Shown here: positions 36,524 through 44,676 of the stretch, one piece after another | Layout of the letters: the number at the start of each line of letters is the position of its first letter | Numbering within the stretch: the stretch's first letter is position 1 | DNA from: Pareuzebyella sediminis | GTDB lineage: Bacteria > Bacteroidota > Bacteroidia > Flavobacteriales > Flavobacteriaceae | Reading direction: 5' to 3' | DNA: 64,000 bases | NCBI RefSeq assembly: GCF_008367235.1 | Contig: NZ_VTZS01000001.1 | Span: forward strand, 1,116,001 to 1,180,000 | The notes under the pieces: model-generated | What the model was told of the DNA's origin: nothing | The model's input: the letters and a program-made list of their open reading frames with translations, nothing else | The model's database searches: none | Translations under genes and position numbers: made by a program

Positions 36524-37624
36524 TCAAAATGCTTCTTTTATAGTAAAATAGAATTGTCCCCCTTCATTTGACATTCCGAAGTCGGCCCGTATTCGGACCC
36601 CGTCTCTTTTATTTAGAATGTATCGTAGACCTACCCCTCCTGTATTCTTAAAGGTTGTCGAAAACGTTTCGCCTAAATTAGGGGCCACAGTACCTGTAGC
36701 GCCAAAAACTGCCCCGCCAAACCTTCCAGCAATTGGAAATCGGTATTCAAGTGCAAAACTAAGTTCAGTATTATCTTGAAAACGCCGATTATTAATGCCC
36801 CGGGTACGTTTAGAGCCTAAATAATACAAATCATAAAAGGGAGTTCCCTCGCTGCTACTACCTAAAAAGAGATTGGTTGCAATAACTTGATCCTTCCCGA
36901 CTTTCTGGTAAAACCGATTGTCAAGTTCGAACTTGGAATAGGTGAAGGAAGACCCTAATAGTTTTGACGATGTAAAAGCCTTGCCCTGTAAATAGAATCC
37001 CTTGGTTGGAAAAAAAATATTGTCTCTTGTATCGTAAATTATGCTTAGGCCAATATTCGAAACCGAACCATCCCGCTTGCCTACAACATCGGAAGATTCC
37101 AAAGTCCCCCCTTCTTCAATTTTAAGATTGCTAAAGCCGTCGAACTCATAGGCAAGTCCTACCGAAAAATTGGGTATAATTTCACGAAGCAGTGATAATC
37201 GCACCCTGGGAAAGGTGACTTCATAAGATTCTTCATTTTCTTCAGGAGCATCAATACCCGTGCCGTAAAAATTATAATAGTATTTGTAAAATCCGAGTTC
37301 GCCCAGAAGCCGCCAGCGCTCGTTATCACGATAAAACTCAAAGGGCACATAGACCAGAAATTGCCCTTTGGTCGTATAGCTCAAACCGAACTGGACTGAA
37401 GAAGGCCTAGTTTCCCTGGCTTCATCTTTAAGCCAAAAAGTGGCTATGCCCAAACCTCCAAAACCGAAAGCAGTTTCCGGTGTATAAAAAGCTACCGGAA
37501 AAGCGGAAATTTTTAAATTCTTCAACGTACTATCTTTAGTGGTTCCTTGTTGATCTTGGGATAGGACGGGGCTATGACAGCCTAGGACAACAAAAAAAAA
37601 GATAATTAGTTTTGTAATTTTCAT
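36524..37624 (-). CDS. BamA/TamA-type outer-membrane barrel protein
   Basis: 366 residues; signal peptide MKITKLIIFFFVVLGCHSPVLSQ. The body is a C-terminal bacterial surface antigen (Omp85) barrel: YTPETAFGFGGLGIATFW, IYDTRDNIFFPTKGFYLQGK (typical of Omp85 barrels), RTRGINNRRFQDNTELSFAL and the final YFTIKEAF ending in an aromatic. There is no POTRA region, so it is a barrel-only member, common in Bacteroidota and of unknown cargo. The 3' end is convergent with the DUF547 gene (48 bp gap). Confidence 0.87.
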   Translation of the reverse strand: MKITKLIIFFFVVLGCHSPVLSQDQQGTTKDSTLKNLKISAFPVAFYTPETAFGFGGLGIATFWLKDEARETRPSSVQFGLSYTTKGQFLVYVPFEFYRDNERWRLLGELGFYKYYYNFYGTGIDAPEENEESYEVTFPRVRLSLLREIIPNFSVGLAYEFDGFSNLKIEEGGTLESSDVVGKRDGSVSNIGLSIIYDTRDNIFFPTKGFYLQGKAFTSSKLLGSSFTYSKFELDNRFYQKVGKDQVIATNLFLGSSSEGTPFYDLYYLGSKRTRGINNRRFQDNTELSFALEYRFPIAGRFGGAVFGATGTVAPNLGETFSTTFKNTGGVGLRYILNKRDGVRIRADFGMSNEGGQFYFTIKEAF

Positions 37625-38060
37625 ATAGTAATTTAGAATAAAATGAGATTAATTTCGCTTCTAGAGGTATGCGTTAAACTGAGTTGGACAAATTATCCAT
37701 TAATACCACCAACCCCTAGCCCATTTGATTTGATTACTTGCTTAAAACCTTTTACTCCGTCTATTGGTATTAGAAACCAATCTAAGGGCATAGCCGCCTT
37801 TGGTCAAGACCATAGGCTTATGAAGGCATATTATTTACATCCTGCTTTACTTGAAAAACATCGACGCAGAAAGGCATCTAATTTTTAGAAAAATTTTATA
37901 TCCTACCTAATACACTTGCAGGGGACGTAATACACTTGCAGAGGACAATTCGCTTGTGCTTGTTGAATAAAGAAGATATGTTAAAGGCCTACCGCAAAAC
38001 AAGGTAACCCTATTATAGGCGCAACCAAGTTATTATGGGAATTCAAAAAACTCTAGAATT
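37625..38060. other. Gene-poor gap with a two-copy tandem repeat
   Basis: 436 bp upstream of the barrel gene. It holds an 81-codon open frame (37643-37888) with no recognisable family, no signal peptide and no promoter, judged spurious, and the 20-bp tandem repeat listed separately. Nothing else was recognised. Confidence 0.5.
37908..37947. repeat. 20-bp tandem repeat, two copies
   Basis: Unit taatacacttgcaggggacg (37908-37927) is repeated immediately at 37928-37947 with two mismatches. It may be a slippage product, a regulator site pair or the scar of a mobile element. No transposase fragment was found beside it. Confidence 0.75.
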
Positions 38061-38168
38061 TTATTTTCCGGATTTTAGTGTCTTTCGTAGGGCACGTCGA
38101 GCAATAAAAACCCGATAACACAAGATGGACATAAAGGAAAGCCAAACAAGGAAAAGTATGTATTCCAT
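38061..38168 (-). CDS. Possible 35-residue membrane protein
   Basis: ATG (38168-38166) to TAA (38063-38061). The product starts MEYILFLVWLSFMSILCY, one strongly hydrophobic helix, followed by a basic tail RVFIARRALRKTLKSGK. The hydrophobic-then-Arg/Lys pattern follows the positive-inside rule for a small single-span protein. No clear promoter or family is seen, and it sits alone in a 799-bp gap, so it is a candidate only. Confidence 0.4.
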   Translation of the reverse strand: MEYILFLVWLSFMSILCYRVFIARRALRKTLKSGK

Positions 38169-38423
38169 AACATCGTTATTTTAGGGTACTATTGGGGTTA
38201 AAGTTCATTGTGTTCGATAACATTTTCTGATGTTACTACACAAGCATTGATTTTTTGGGTAGTTAAACTTATGCATTGCCTACATCAATTCCTACTAAAA
38301 AGTTAAACCTCTCTTAATTTTTACATTATTCATAACAAAAAGGTGTTGAAATTATATTTATATCACCTTAGAGCACTCCAACCTAAAAAAAATTATGGTT
38401 CATAAGACTTCTTTTTAATCGAT

Positions 38424-39710
38424 TTATAAGTTGGCGATGCTTTTTTCGGCGTGCGGTCCGAGTTCATATATGGCTTGGGATAGCTCATTTTTGAGCTTTT
38501 TAGCTTTATCAATTGCCCCGGTCGCTTTATAAATCTTTGCAACATACATCAGTACTTTGGGCTCAAATGTTTTTCCTTCAACATTTGCTTCTATAATTTG
38601 TCTGGCCTTGCTTTTTTCGCCTTTGTTCAAATAGGTGTAAGCTAGAAGACCGTAAGATTCAGGCGTAGGCCTAAGTTCAACCTCCTTTTGTGCCAGATCA
38701 AAAGCCTTGTTCAATTGCCCTGTTTCGTCTACATATATCGAGATGTTGTACCTGTTGTACATATTCCCATACGCAGGATTACTCACCAGCTTAAAATATT
38801 GGTCTAGATTTATAAGGCGTTTCAAGTCGTCGTTCAGGTAACCGGCAATCTCAGCTTTTAATAGAAAGTAATCGGGAGCGCTATAGGTCTTCGTTACCGA
38901 ATCGAGAATACGCATGGCTTCTTCTGGTTTCTTTTCGTGGGAAAAAACGATCCATGCAATTCCTTTCTTAGCGTAGGCATTGTCAGAATCGATTTCCAAA
39001 GCTTTTAAATAGTAGGAATAGGAATCTTCAATTCGACCTGCATGACCATAGAAATCGGCTAAATTGGTATATGCCCACAACTGTAAGGCTTCATTATTAG
39101 AGGATTTTGCCTTTTTGGTAGCTTTTTCCATAAAATGTATGGCCGTACCGAGATCACCTAGGTGATCGTTCCACTTTGACAGACGGATCAAATATCCAAA
39201 ATTGGACATGTGTTTTAGACTATCTAGGTATTTTTTCGCCATGTTGTAATTGCCCAATTCCATATGCACATCGAAAAGCAAACTTTGGGAAGCTTCTACC
39301 CCACTGTTGAAGGCTCTTGCTGAATCAGCAAACTGAAGGGCTTCCTTAAATCGATGTTGTGAAATATAATTTCTGGCCAATGCCCTATAAATTCCTGCCT
39401 TTCCGATGGCAGCAATGTCGGCCGCCTTTCTCAGTACAGCTTCGGCTTTCTTGAGATATTGGATATCTCCCGTATTTTTAAAAAAACGTTCATATTCACC
39501 TCCGACAATGCCAAAACTCATCAATTGCGAGCTGTCAGGTCGTATTTTAGAATTCCAAATCTCAAAATATTTAGAGGTGGCCTTACCGTGATTAGCTACC
39601 AAATATTTGTCGTAGTCGTTTTTATCGGTAATCTTGTCGGGGTTTTCAGATAGGTCGCAAGAACCCAGTAAAATGAGGAGTATGCCTATTAAAACGTAAT
39701 TTCTACTCAT
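38424..39710 (-). CDS. Tetratricopeptide-repeat lipoprotein
   Basis: 428 residues. The frame is open 65 codons further upstream (to 39905) and would overlap the neighbouring gene, but MSRNYVLIGILLILLGSC is a clear lipoprotein signal, so 39710 is the start. The body is a chain of TPR-like helix pairs (KAEAVLRKAADIAAIGKAGI, QLWAYTNLADFYGHAGRIED, YYLKALEIDSDNAYAKKGIA, ESYGLLAYTYLNKGEKSKAR). It lies on the same strand directly after the two DUF4331-type genes, so it may serve with them; TPRs usually hold protein partners. Specific role unknown. Confidence 0.85.
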   Translation of the reverse strand: MSRNYVLIGILLILLGSCDLSENPDKITDKNDYDKYLVANHGKATSKYFEIWNSKIRPDSSQLMSFGIVGGEYERFFKNTGDIQYLKKAEAVLRKAADIAAIGKAGIYRALARNYISQHRFKEALQFADSARAFNSGVEASQSLLFDVHMELGNYNMAKKYLDSLKHMSNFGYLIRLSKWNDHLGDLGTAIHFMEKATKKAKSSNNEALQLWAYTNLADFYGHAGRIEDSYSYYLKALEIDSDNAYAKKGIAWIVFSHEKKPEEAMRILDSVTKTYSAPDYFLLKAEIAGYLNDDLKRLINLDQYFKLVSNPAYGNMYNRYNISIYVDETGQLNKAFDLAQKEVELRPTPESYGLLAYTYLNKGEKSKARQIIEANVEGKTFEPKVLMYVAKIYKATGAIDKAKKLKNELSQAIYELGPHAEKSIANL

Positions 39711-39843
39711 GTTTTCAAGTTTAGGATCGAGCTGCCCATTATTCAACAGGGTATAGCTTGAATGAGATAATTGTAAAAGTTGGAATAAAGGGAGGGTAGC
39801 AAAGACCGCCCTCCCCGCTCCTTCTTCTTCATAGATTAAAATC

Positions 39844-40629
39844 TTACTCAGGAGCTCCCAAATAAGGGAATGTTTCTGTTGGATTCGCGGTAAAACCCAC
39901 ACCATCCGAGACTAGTCGTGGAAAATTTCCTACACCTTCCACTTCTTGCCCATTAAACCGTGCTCCGTCACCTCCTCCGAAAAGAAGTATAAGGGATACG
40001 TCTATAACATCATCCTGTAACGTCCTTCCTGTTAAACCGATGGCCCCTTCGTAATTAGGCGCACCTGAACCGGGGTTAAAATAGGTCGTCGGTAAATCGG
40101 GTGCAATCTCCAACACGTCTTGTGCCAAAACGCTGGTCAACACCTCCGCCGTAACAGGGTTATTAGTAAAGCCGTCTTGATCGGCTCCGTTCAAAATATC
40201 GCCTAAAATATTGGGTTGATAATTGACATCTTCCGGGTTTAGCCCCAATAGTTGAGCATAAACATCATGCAGTCCTTCTAAACGGTCCTCAAAGTCTTGA
40301 CGGTACGACTCTTGTATGTTGGCCGGTCTTGCTTGATTATAAAAGTCTTTGAACTCGTCGATTACCAAAACCGTACCAATTCCAGGTCGGCCCATAAAGT
40401 CGACTTGGGCATAGGTGCCGGAAAAGTCGGGAGGCGCAATCATATTTTCATCGCAGGGTTGACAATCAGTGCCCCCACAATCGACCCCGGTCTCGTCACC
40501 ATTCATCAAACCGTCGCTACAAGTAGATTGCGCCATGGTTTCCATAGTATCGTCATCTGCACATCCGACAATCATTGTGGCTGCACATAGCACCATAAAC
40601 GTAAATTTTATTGTATGTAATTTCATCAT
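39844..40629 (-). CDS. DUF4331-like protein, C-terminal-half type, lipoprotein
   Basis: 261 residues; lipoprotein signal (FMVLCAATMIVGC). Next is a Cys-rich stretch, CSDGLMNGDETGVDCGGTDC, of the kind seen in secreted flavobacterial proteins. Then FMGRPGIGTVLVIDEFKDFY and later segments ending in TLQDDVIDVSLILLFGGG resemble the second half of DUF4331 proteins. The first half is encoded by the gene just upstream (21-bp gap, same strand). Having its own signal sequence, it is not a frameshifted fragment. Function unknown. Confidence 0.75.
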   Translation of the reverse strand: MMKLHTIKFTFMVLCAATMIVGCADDDTMETMAQSTCSDGLMNGDETGVDCGGTDCQPCDENMIAPPDFSGTYAQVDFMGRPGIGTVLVIDEFKDFYNQARPANIQESYRQDFEDRLEGLHDVYAQLLGLNPEDVNYQPNILGDILNGADQDGFTNNPVTAEVLTSVLAQDVLEIAPDLPTTYFNPGSGAPNYEGAIGLTGRTLQDDVIDVSLILLFGGGDGARFNGQEVEGVGNFPRLVSDGVGFTANPTETFPYLGAPE

Positions 40630-40650
40630 GTTATGTTTTTAGATTGTTTA

Positions 40651-41331
40651 TTATTGCTTTCTGTTGGTGGTGACCCACGTCTTATAAACGGAGAGCCCAA
40701 GAACATTGGTCGCGGTAGTTTCGCCTAGCATGCTATTTGGTATTTCCACCACTAGAGACATGGTATTGGCACCATCGAAGGTATCTACCGCTTCACCTTC
40801 CGGCAAAAAACCTTCAGGGGCGTTCCCGCCAATAACTTTGTTGAACTGGCCAAAATCGAAAAAGAACGGGTCTTGCCTAGGACCGGCGAACAGGGAAACA
40901 CCAGCTTCCGTTGTTGTGGTCAGGGCATCAGCATCTGAAATAGCGACTTGCCCTAATGGAAAATCAGTCAATACCTCACTTTCCCTTCCAGTCATGTCAG
41001 GGGCTGCCGGGCCAAAGAAATACATCGTATCTCCCCTGGGAAGCGCTTGGATTACTAAATCTTCTATCAGGTCGTTATCGGTGTCGATATTGATTTCGGT
41101 CAGTACATTTTCATCAAATTCCCCATATGCCAAATCAGGTAAAACGTTGGTCTGCAGGTCTATAATAAATACTGTATTATCAGGATTGGAAGGTGACTCA
41201 AATCCATAGAAATCCGAGATATCGGCGGTATTACCTGTCGTTCCAGGTGCATCTATGTGATCAGCCGCCACTAAAACAATGCCGACTATGGTCAAGAATC
41301 CAAGACCAATCAAAAGTTTCGTGTTTTTCAT
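40651..41331 (-). CDS. DUF4331 family protein, N-terminal-half type
   Basis: 226 residues; signal peptide MKNTKLLIGLGFLTIVGIVLVAA followed directly by DHIDAPGTTGNTADISDFYG, the DUF4331 opening (SSHREAP/DH-x-DxP type). Later blocks DNTVFIIDLQT and MYFFGPAAPDMTG also fit. The protein stops after VLGLSVYKTWVTTNRKQ, about half the length of a full DUF4331 protein (often 450-550 residues). The remaining part appears to be the next gene. The predicted location is periplasm or outside; role unknown. Confidence 0.8.
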   Translation of the reverse strand: MKNTKLLIGLGFLTIVGIVLVAADHIDAPGTTGNTADISDFYGFESPSNPDNTVFIIDLQTNVLPDLAYGEFDENVLTEINIDTDNDLIEDLVIQALPRGDTMYFFGPAAPDMTGRESEVLTDFPLGQVAISDADALTTTTEAGVSLFAGPRQDPFFFDFGQFNKVIGGNAPEGFLPEGEAVDTFDGANTMSLVVEIPNSMLGETTATNVLGLSVYKTWVTTNRKQ

Positions 41332-41524
41332 TTTAAAGTAATTAGAGGTTAATATTTGCTTTTATCACCCTTACTTACGGTGCTTTCTATTGGAGGTTTG
41401 GTTTTAAGTGTTAAAAAAACGTTAATCAAAATTTCGATGGGAATTCTAAACGGTCAACAATAACCCCCCTTTGGGAAATCTTATTCGATTTTGTAGTATT
41501 TTGGCTCCCGAAATCAAAGTACGC

Positions 41525-42712
41525 ATGAACCCATCTGCATCTGGTTGGATAGATAAATTTGGTTCCCTAGTTGAGCATGAACGAAGTATATATAGTGATT
41601 TTGGCAGCTTATATGCTACGTTGAAACGTTTAGGGTTTGTATACGGCATCAATGTTAAAGTCCCAAAATTCATTGTGCTTCAACACGTGCTCTCCGAAGA
41701 CGAAAAAGCAAAAATAAATCTGTTAACAGGTCTGTATGGGGCTTTTAGATTGGAAACTAAAGAAAAAGATTTTGCTGTCTTTTTAGAAAGAATTTTCCAA
41801 TTCTATAAAACCCTTGAAGTTAGCCGCATATCATTTCTTAATAAAATACTTACGGGAAGAAAAACGTCGGCCCAACTCGAAAAGCTTATCGATTCTAGAG
41901 TATACTTGGAGGACAACATGATCAGTAAAACCTTTAACAGTATCATTACCAACTCTCTACTGTTCATAGACGTGCTTCTTTTCAAAAGATACCTCAACCA
42001 ACCTGATAATCTAAAAGCATACGCACAGGCCTTGGAGTATCTCACGATCAATGTCACATATCATGCCCTTAGTTCAAAAGAAAAAAATAAAAGTGATGAA
42101 CGTCTTGCCCAATTGTTCGAATCATCATTGACCTTTATCGATAGTAACGCCCAAAATTTTGACGGCTCGTATCGTAACCAACTTTTAGAAAGACGATCTG
42201 TATGGGAAAACCGCTATTTTTTAGATGTGGCATGCCTTACGGTTTGGGAAGATAAATCGGTGGACTACCAGGAGTCGGAGTTTATTTTCAGCTTGGGTTC
42301 GGATTTGGGCATTGAAAACAAAAATGTCATTCAATCCCTAGACGAAATAAAAACGTTCTTTCGCAGAAATTCTAAAATCATTGCATTTTTGAAGGACAAT
42401 AATTTGGCCGTTCAGTTCTATGACAGTATGTCAAAGGTAGTCAATAAGTTGATTCTTAGAAACAGTAAACGACTATTAATGGAACTCTCAGAGAGCAAAG
42501 AATTGGTTTTTTTAATCTCAAAAGCTACGGTTAAAGATTTAACCCCATTAGAAAGGAAAAAGGTTCAAAACCAATTATTGGACATCTTCAAAAGCATACC
42601 TTCCCTCGCTATTTTTCTATTGCCAGGGGGGGCAGTCTTACTTCCAATTTTCATCAAGCTTATTCCTAAGCTTTTACCTTCAGCCTTCGATGAAAACAGG
42701 GTGGAAAAATAG
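41525..42712 (+). CDS. LETM1-like protein (flavobacterial biofilm-associated type)
   Basis: 395 residues. The ATG at 41525 (MNPSASGWIDKF) is preferred to a TTG at 41471. Most of the chain is helical without clear motifs (KKVQNQLLDIFKSIPSLAIF), but the C-terminus FLLPGGAVLLPIFIKLIPKL LP matches the LETM1 membrane segment, which in mitochondria belongs to a cation/proton exchange protein. Databases name such flavobacterial proteins LETM1-related biofilm-associated; that link is family annotation. It is convergent with the LytTR operon and shares an A/T-rich hairpin with it. Confidence 0.8.
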   Translation: MNPSASGWIDKFGSLVEHERSIYSDFGSLYATLKRLGFVYGINVKVPKFIVLQHVLSEDEKAKINLLTGLYGAFRLETKEKDFAVFLERIFQFYKTLEVSRISFLNKILTGRKTSAQLEKLIDSRVYLEDNMISKTFNSIITNSLLFIDVLLFKRYLNQPDNLKAYAQALEYLTINVTYHALSSKEKNKSDERLAQLFESSLTFIDSNAQNFDGSYRNQLLERRSVWENRYFLDVACLTVWEDKSVDYQESEFIFSLGSDLGIENKNVIQSLDEIKTFFRRNSKIIAFLKDNNLAVQFYDSMSKVVNKLILRNSKRLLMELSESKELVFLISKATVKDLTPLERKKVQNQLLDIFKSIPSLAIFLLPGGAVLLPIFIKLIPKLLPSAFDENRVEK

Positions 42713-42755
42713 TAAATTTGGGATAATTACTGCTATAAGAAAAATCTATACTGTT

Positions 42756-42786
42756 TTATAAATATTTATTTATCAAATATTTATAA
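42756..42786. terminator. A/T-only hairpin between convergent genes (possible bidirectional terminator)
   Basis: TTATAAATATTT (42756-42767) and AAATATTTATAA (42775-42786) form a perfect 12-bp stem with a 7-nt loop, centred between two convergent stop codons. The stem is made only of A and T and no long U-run follows, so its strength is doubtful. Confidence 0.45.
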
Positions 42787-42790
42787 TTAT

Positions 42791-43546
42791 TCATTCCAAC
42801 CAAAGCTTGAAGTCCCTAACACGTTCTCTACTCACGATTATTTCTTGGTCTTGATATCGATTTAGCTTGACTTTCAACCGTGAATTCGTATAAGAAACAA
42901 TGTCTTTTATATGATCGATATTGACATAAAATTTACGACTTACCCGAAAAAATGATTTGGGTTCTAATTCCGATTCCAAATTTTCCAACGTCGTGTCAAG
43001 CAGATAATTTCTTCCTTCGGAGGTGGCCAAATAAGTTCCCTTGTTTTCGCTATAAAAACATTCCACTTCATCGGCATTGATAATCTTGAGGTGCTGGCCA
43101 ACTCGTGCAGTGAATCTCTTTTTATATTCTCTTTCCAAGGGGTTTACCAGTAGCCTTTTGATATCCTCAAAATCAAGTGCCAATTTTTTAGGTCTCCTAT
43201 CCGTGGAAAGATATTTTTTCACGGCCATCGCCAATTCTTCGTCGTCTATAGGTTTCAACAAATAGTCAATACTGTTCAGCTTAAATGCCTTAAGGGCATA
43301 TTCATCATAAGCCGTGGTAAAAATAATGGCGCTATTAATTTCGACAGCTTCAAAAATCTCAAAAGATAGTCCGTCGGAAAGCTGAATATCCAAAAAAATA
43401 AGGTCCGGGTGCTTATTCTTTTCGAACCAAACAATAGCCTCTTCCACAGAATGTAGCATGGTCGACACTTCGATTTCTAAATCTTTGAGCAAGCGAGACA
43501 GTCTTCTAGCCGCTGGTTTTTCATCCTCTATGATTATGGTGGTCAT
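42791..43546 (-). CDS. LytTR family response regulator
   Basis: 251 residues. The receiver domain (1-120) has the acidic pocket TIIIEDEKPAARR, the phospho-acceptor Asp in DLIFLDIQLSDG, FTTAYDEYALKAF and the Lys in LLKPIDDEELA. The C-terminal LytTR DNA-binding domain follows (YFSENKGTYLATSEG, FFRVSRKFYVNIDHI, VSRERVRDFKLWLE). It is the last gene of an operon with a LytS-type kinase and two 2TM proteins and is its likely output regulator. Target genes are not evident. Confidence 0.93.
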   Translation of the reverse strand: MTTIIIEDEKPAARRLSRLLKDLEIEVSTMLHSVEEAIVWFEKNKHPDLIFLDIQLSDGLSFEIFEAVEINSAIIFTTAYDEYALKAFKLNSIDYLLKPIDDEELAMAVKKYLSTDRRPKKLALDFEDIKRLLVNPLEREYKKRFTARVGQHLKIINADEVECFYSENKGTYLATSEGRNYLLDTTLENLESELEPKSFFRVSRKFYVNIDHIKDIVSYTNSRLKVKLNRYQDQEIIVSRERVRDFKLWLE

Positions 43547-43773
43547 TTTAAATTTTGTTTTTTAACGACAACTTGACTCAGTATTCAGTTAGAAACACTG
43601 GTAAACAAATTAATTTATGGACCTTTTTGGTATTCTTCCTTATCTTTTTTACTGTTTTCCCACCGCTTTGCAACCCCTAGCTAACTAGCAAAAAAGAACA
43701 TCTAGACCCACAAACTTGTATACCTACATCCCTACAAAGGCCAAGGGCATAAATTATGTTGTTCCAAAGTTGC

Positions 43774-44121
43774 TTAATTATCTTTGGTTCGGGTACTATA
43801 TTTATGGGCATTCTTTTTATCTTCCTCCATGTATTTTTCGATTTGTCTTTCCTCCCATTCCTTATTGAAAAACGGATTAAAAGAGAATACCTTGGCCGCG
43901 TGAAAGGTGAGGCCTATACCCCAAAAAAAAGGAGTCGCCAAAGTACCGAAATTGAAAAGAGCATCCGACAGCCCTTCGCCGCCCCTCGTTCTAGCAATCA
44001 CTGTTGAAATTAGTATAAAAAGGTTGACAAGAACGTACACTATTGAGTGAATGTAAAAACCCTTTAACTCTTCTACGCGTTTTTTGGCTCTTTGTTTTTT
44101 ATCTATTCTATTAGATTGCAT
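43774..44121 (-). CDS. 2TM domain-containing protein (second stand-alone copy)
   Basis: 115 residues with the 2TM layout: a basic leader AKKRVEELKGFYIHSIVYVL, one helix (VLVNLFILISTVIA), a second helix in FGTLATPFFWGIGLTFHAAK, then the conserved tail KVFSFNPFFNKEWEERQIEK. The signature F-NP-(F/I)-(F/L)-x-K-x-WEE is shared with the copy at 44213 and with the kinase C-terminus. Compared to the others it has an insertion between the helices (TRGGEGLSDALFNFGTL). Family function is unknown, but it is repeatedly tied to LytS/LytTR systems. Confidence 0.9.
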   Translation of the reverse strand: MQSNRIDKKQRAKKRVEELKGFYIHSIVYVLVNLFILISTVIARTRGGEGLSDALFNFGTLATPFFWGIGLTFHAAKVFSFNPFFNKEWEERQIEKYMEEDKKNAHKYSTRTKDN

Positions 44122-44212
44122 ATTCTGAGTTTTATAATATAGTTCTTTTGAAAAGCATCTTCTTGGGTTTTAGCCTTCTACCTCACTTTCACTTTTGCGT
44201 AAATCCGACATT

Positions 44213-44515
44213 CTATTGCCACTGCCTTTTGTTTTCATCCTCGTTCATAAATTCCTTGATTTTTCGTTCTTCCCAATTTTTCCCAAAAAAAGGATCAAAT
44301 CCAAAAACCTTCAATGCTTGAAAAGCTAGTCCAAATCCCCAACCGAATGCCGCCCATAAAAACCACGGGTACTGCCATTTATCAACGTAATAGTTCAGTG
44401 CGGCCAGAAATGTAATAAAGACAAAATAAGAGATTAAACTGGTGTAAAACTTCTTTATTTTCTCGACACGGTCCTTTGCTCTTAAGTATTTATTTTCACT
44501 TTCATAATTTGCCAT
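44213..44515 (-). CDS. 2TM domain-containing protein (first stand-alone copy)
   Basis: 100 residues. Leader KYLRAKDRVEKIKKFYTSLI, a first helix (LISYFVFITFLAALNYY), a second helix (FLWAAFGWGFGLAFQALKVF) and tail FGFDPFFGKNWEERKIKEFM. It is close in sequence to the kinase-fused 2TM domain just upstream and to the second copy downstream, so the three probably arose by local duplication. Both N and C termini are predicted cytoplasmic. Confidence 0.9.
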   Translation of the reverse strand: MANYESENKYLRAKDRVEKIKKFYTSLISYFVFITFLAALNYYVDKWQYPWFLWAAFGWGFGLAFQALKVFGFDPFFGKNWEERKIKEFMNEDENKRQWQ

Positions 44516-44676
44516 AATCTTTCGTTTTATTGGTTTATTGTTTCAAATTTCCCTTAAAAACTTACCCTGTCTAAATATGAAGTTCCCAATTGTGGTTTTT
44601 AAGAGATGAATTGCATATTTGCGTAAAACTTTTATAGTTTTTCCGTTATACGGAAATTGGTTCCCGTGGTGCTGTA

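Noticed and set aside
37643-37888. 81-codon open frame in the gap after the barrel gene
   Set aside because: No family, signal sequence or promoter, and an unconvincing composition; the gap looks non-coding apart from the tandem repeat.
37908-37947. CRISPR-like repeat
   Set aside because: The two units are directly adjacent with no spacer, and no cas gene is present.
38340-38369. Inverted repeat AAGGTG/CACCTT upstream of the TPR gene end
   Set aside because: Six-bp arms with an 18-bp loop and no T-run; likely chance.
40630-40650. DUF4331 pair as a frameshifted pseudogene
   Set aside because: The downstream gene has its own start, lipoprotein signal and Cys-rich segment, so it is a separate coding region.
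40706-41209. 167-codon open frame on the plus strand
   Set aside because: It is antisense to the DUF4331 gene, which has a signal peptide and conserved blocks; the antisense product has biased Ser/Pro composition and no recognisable domain.
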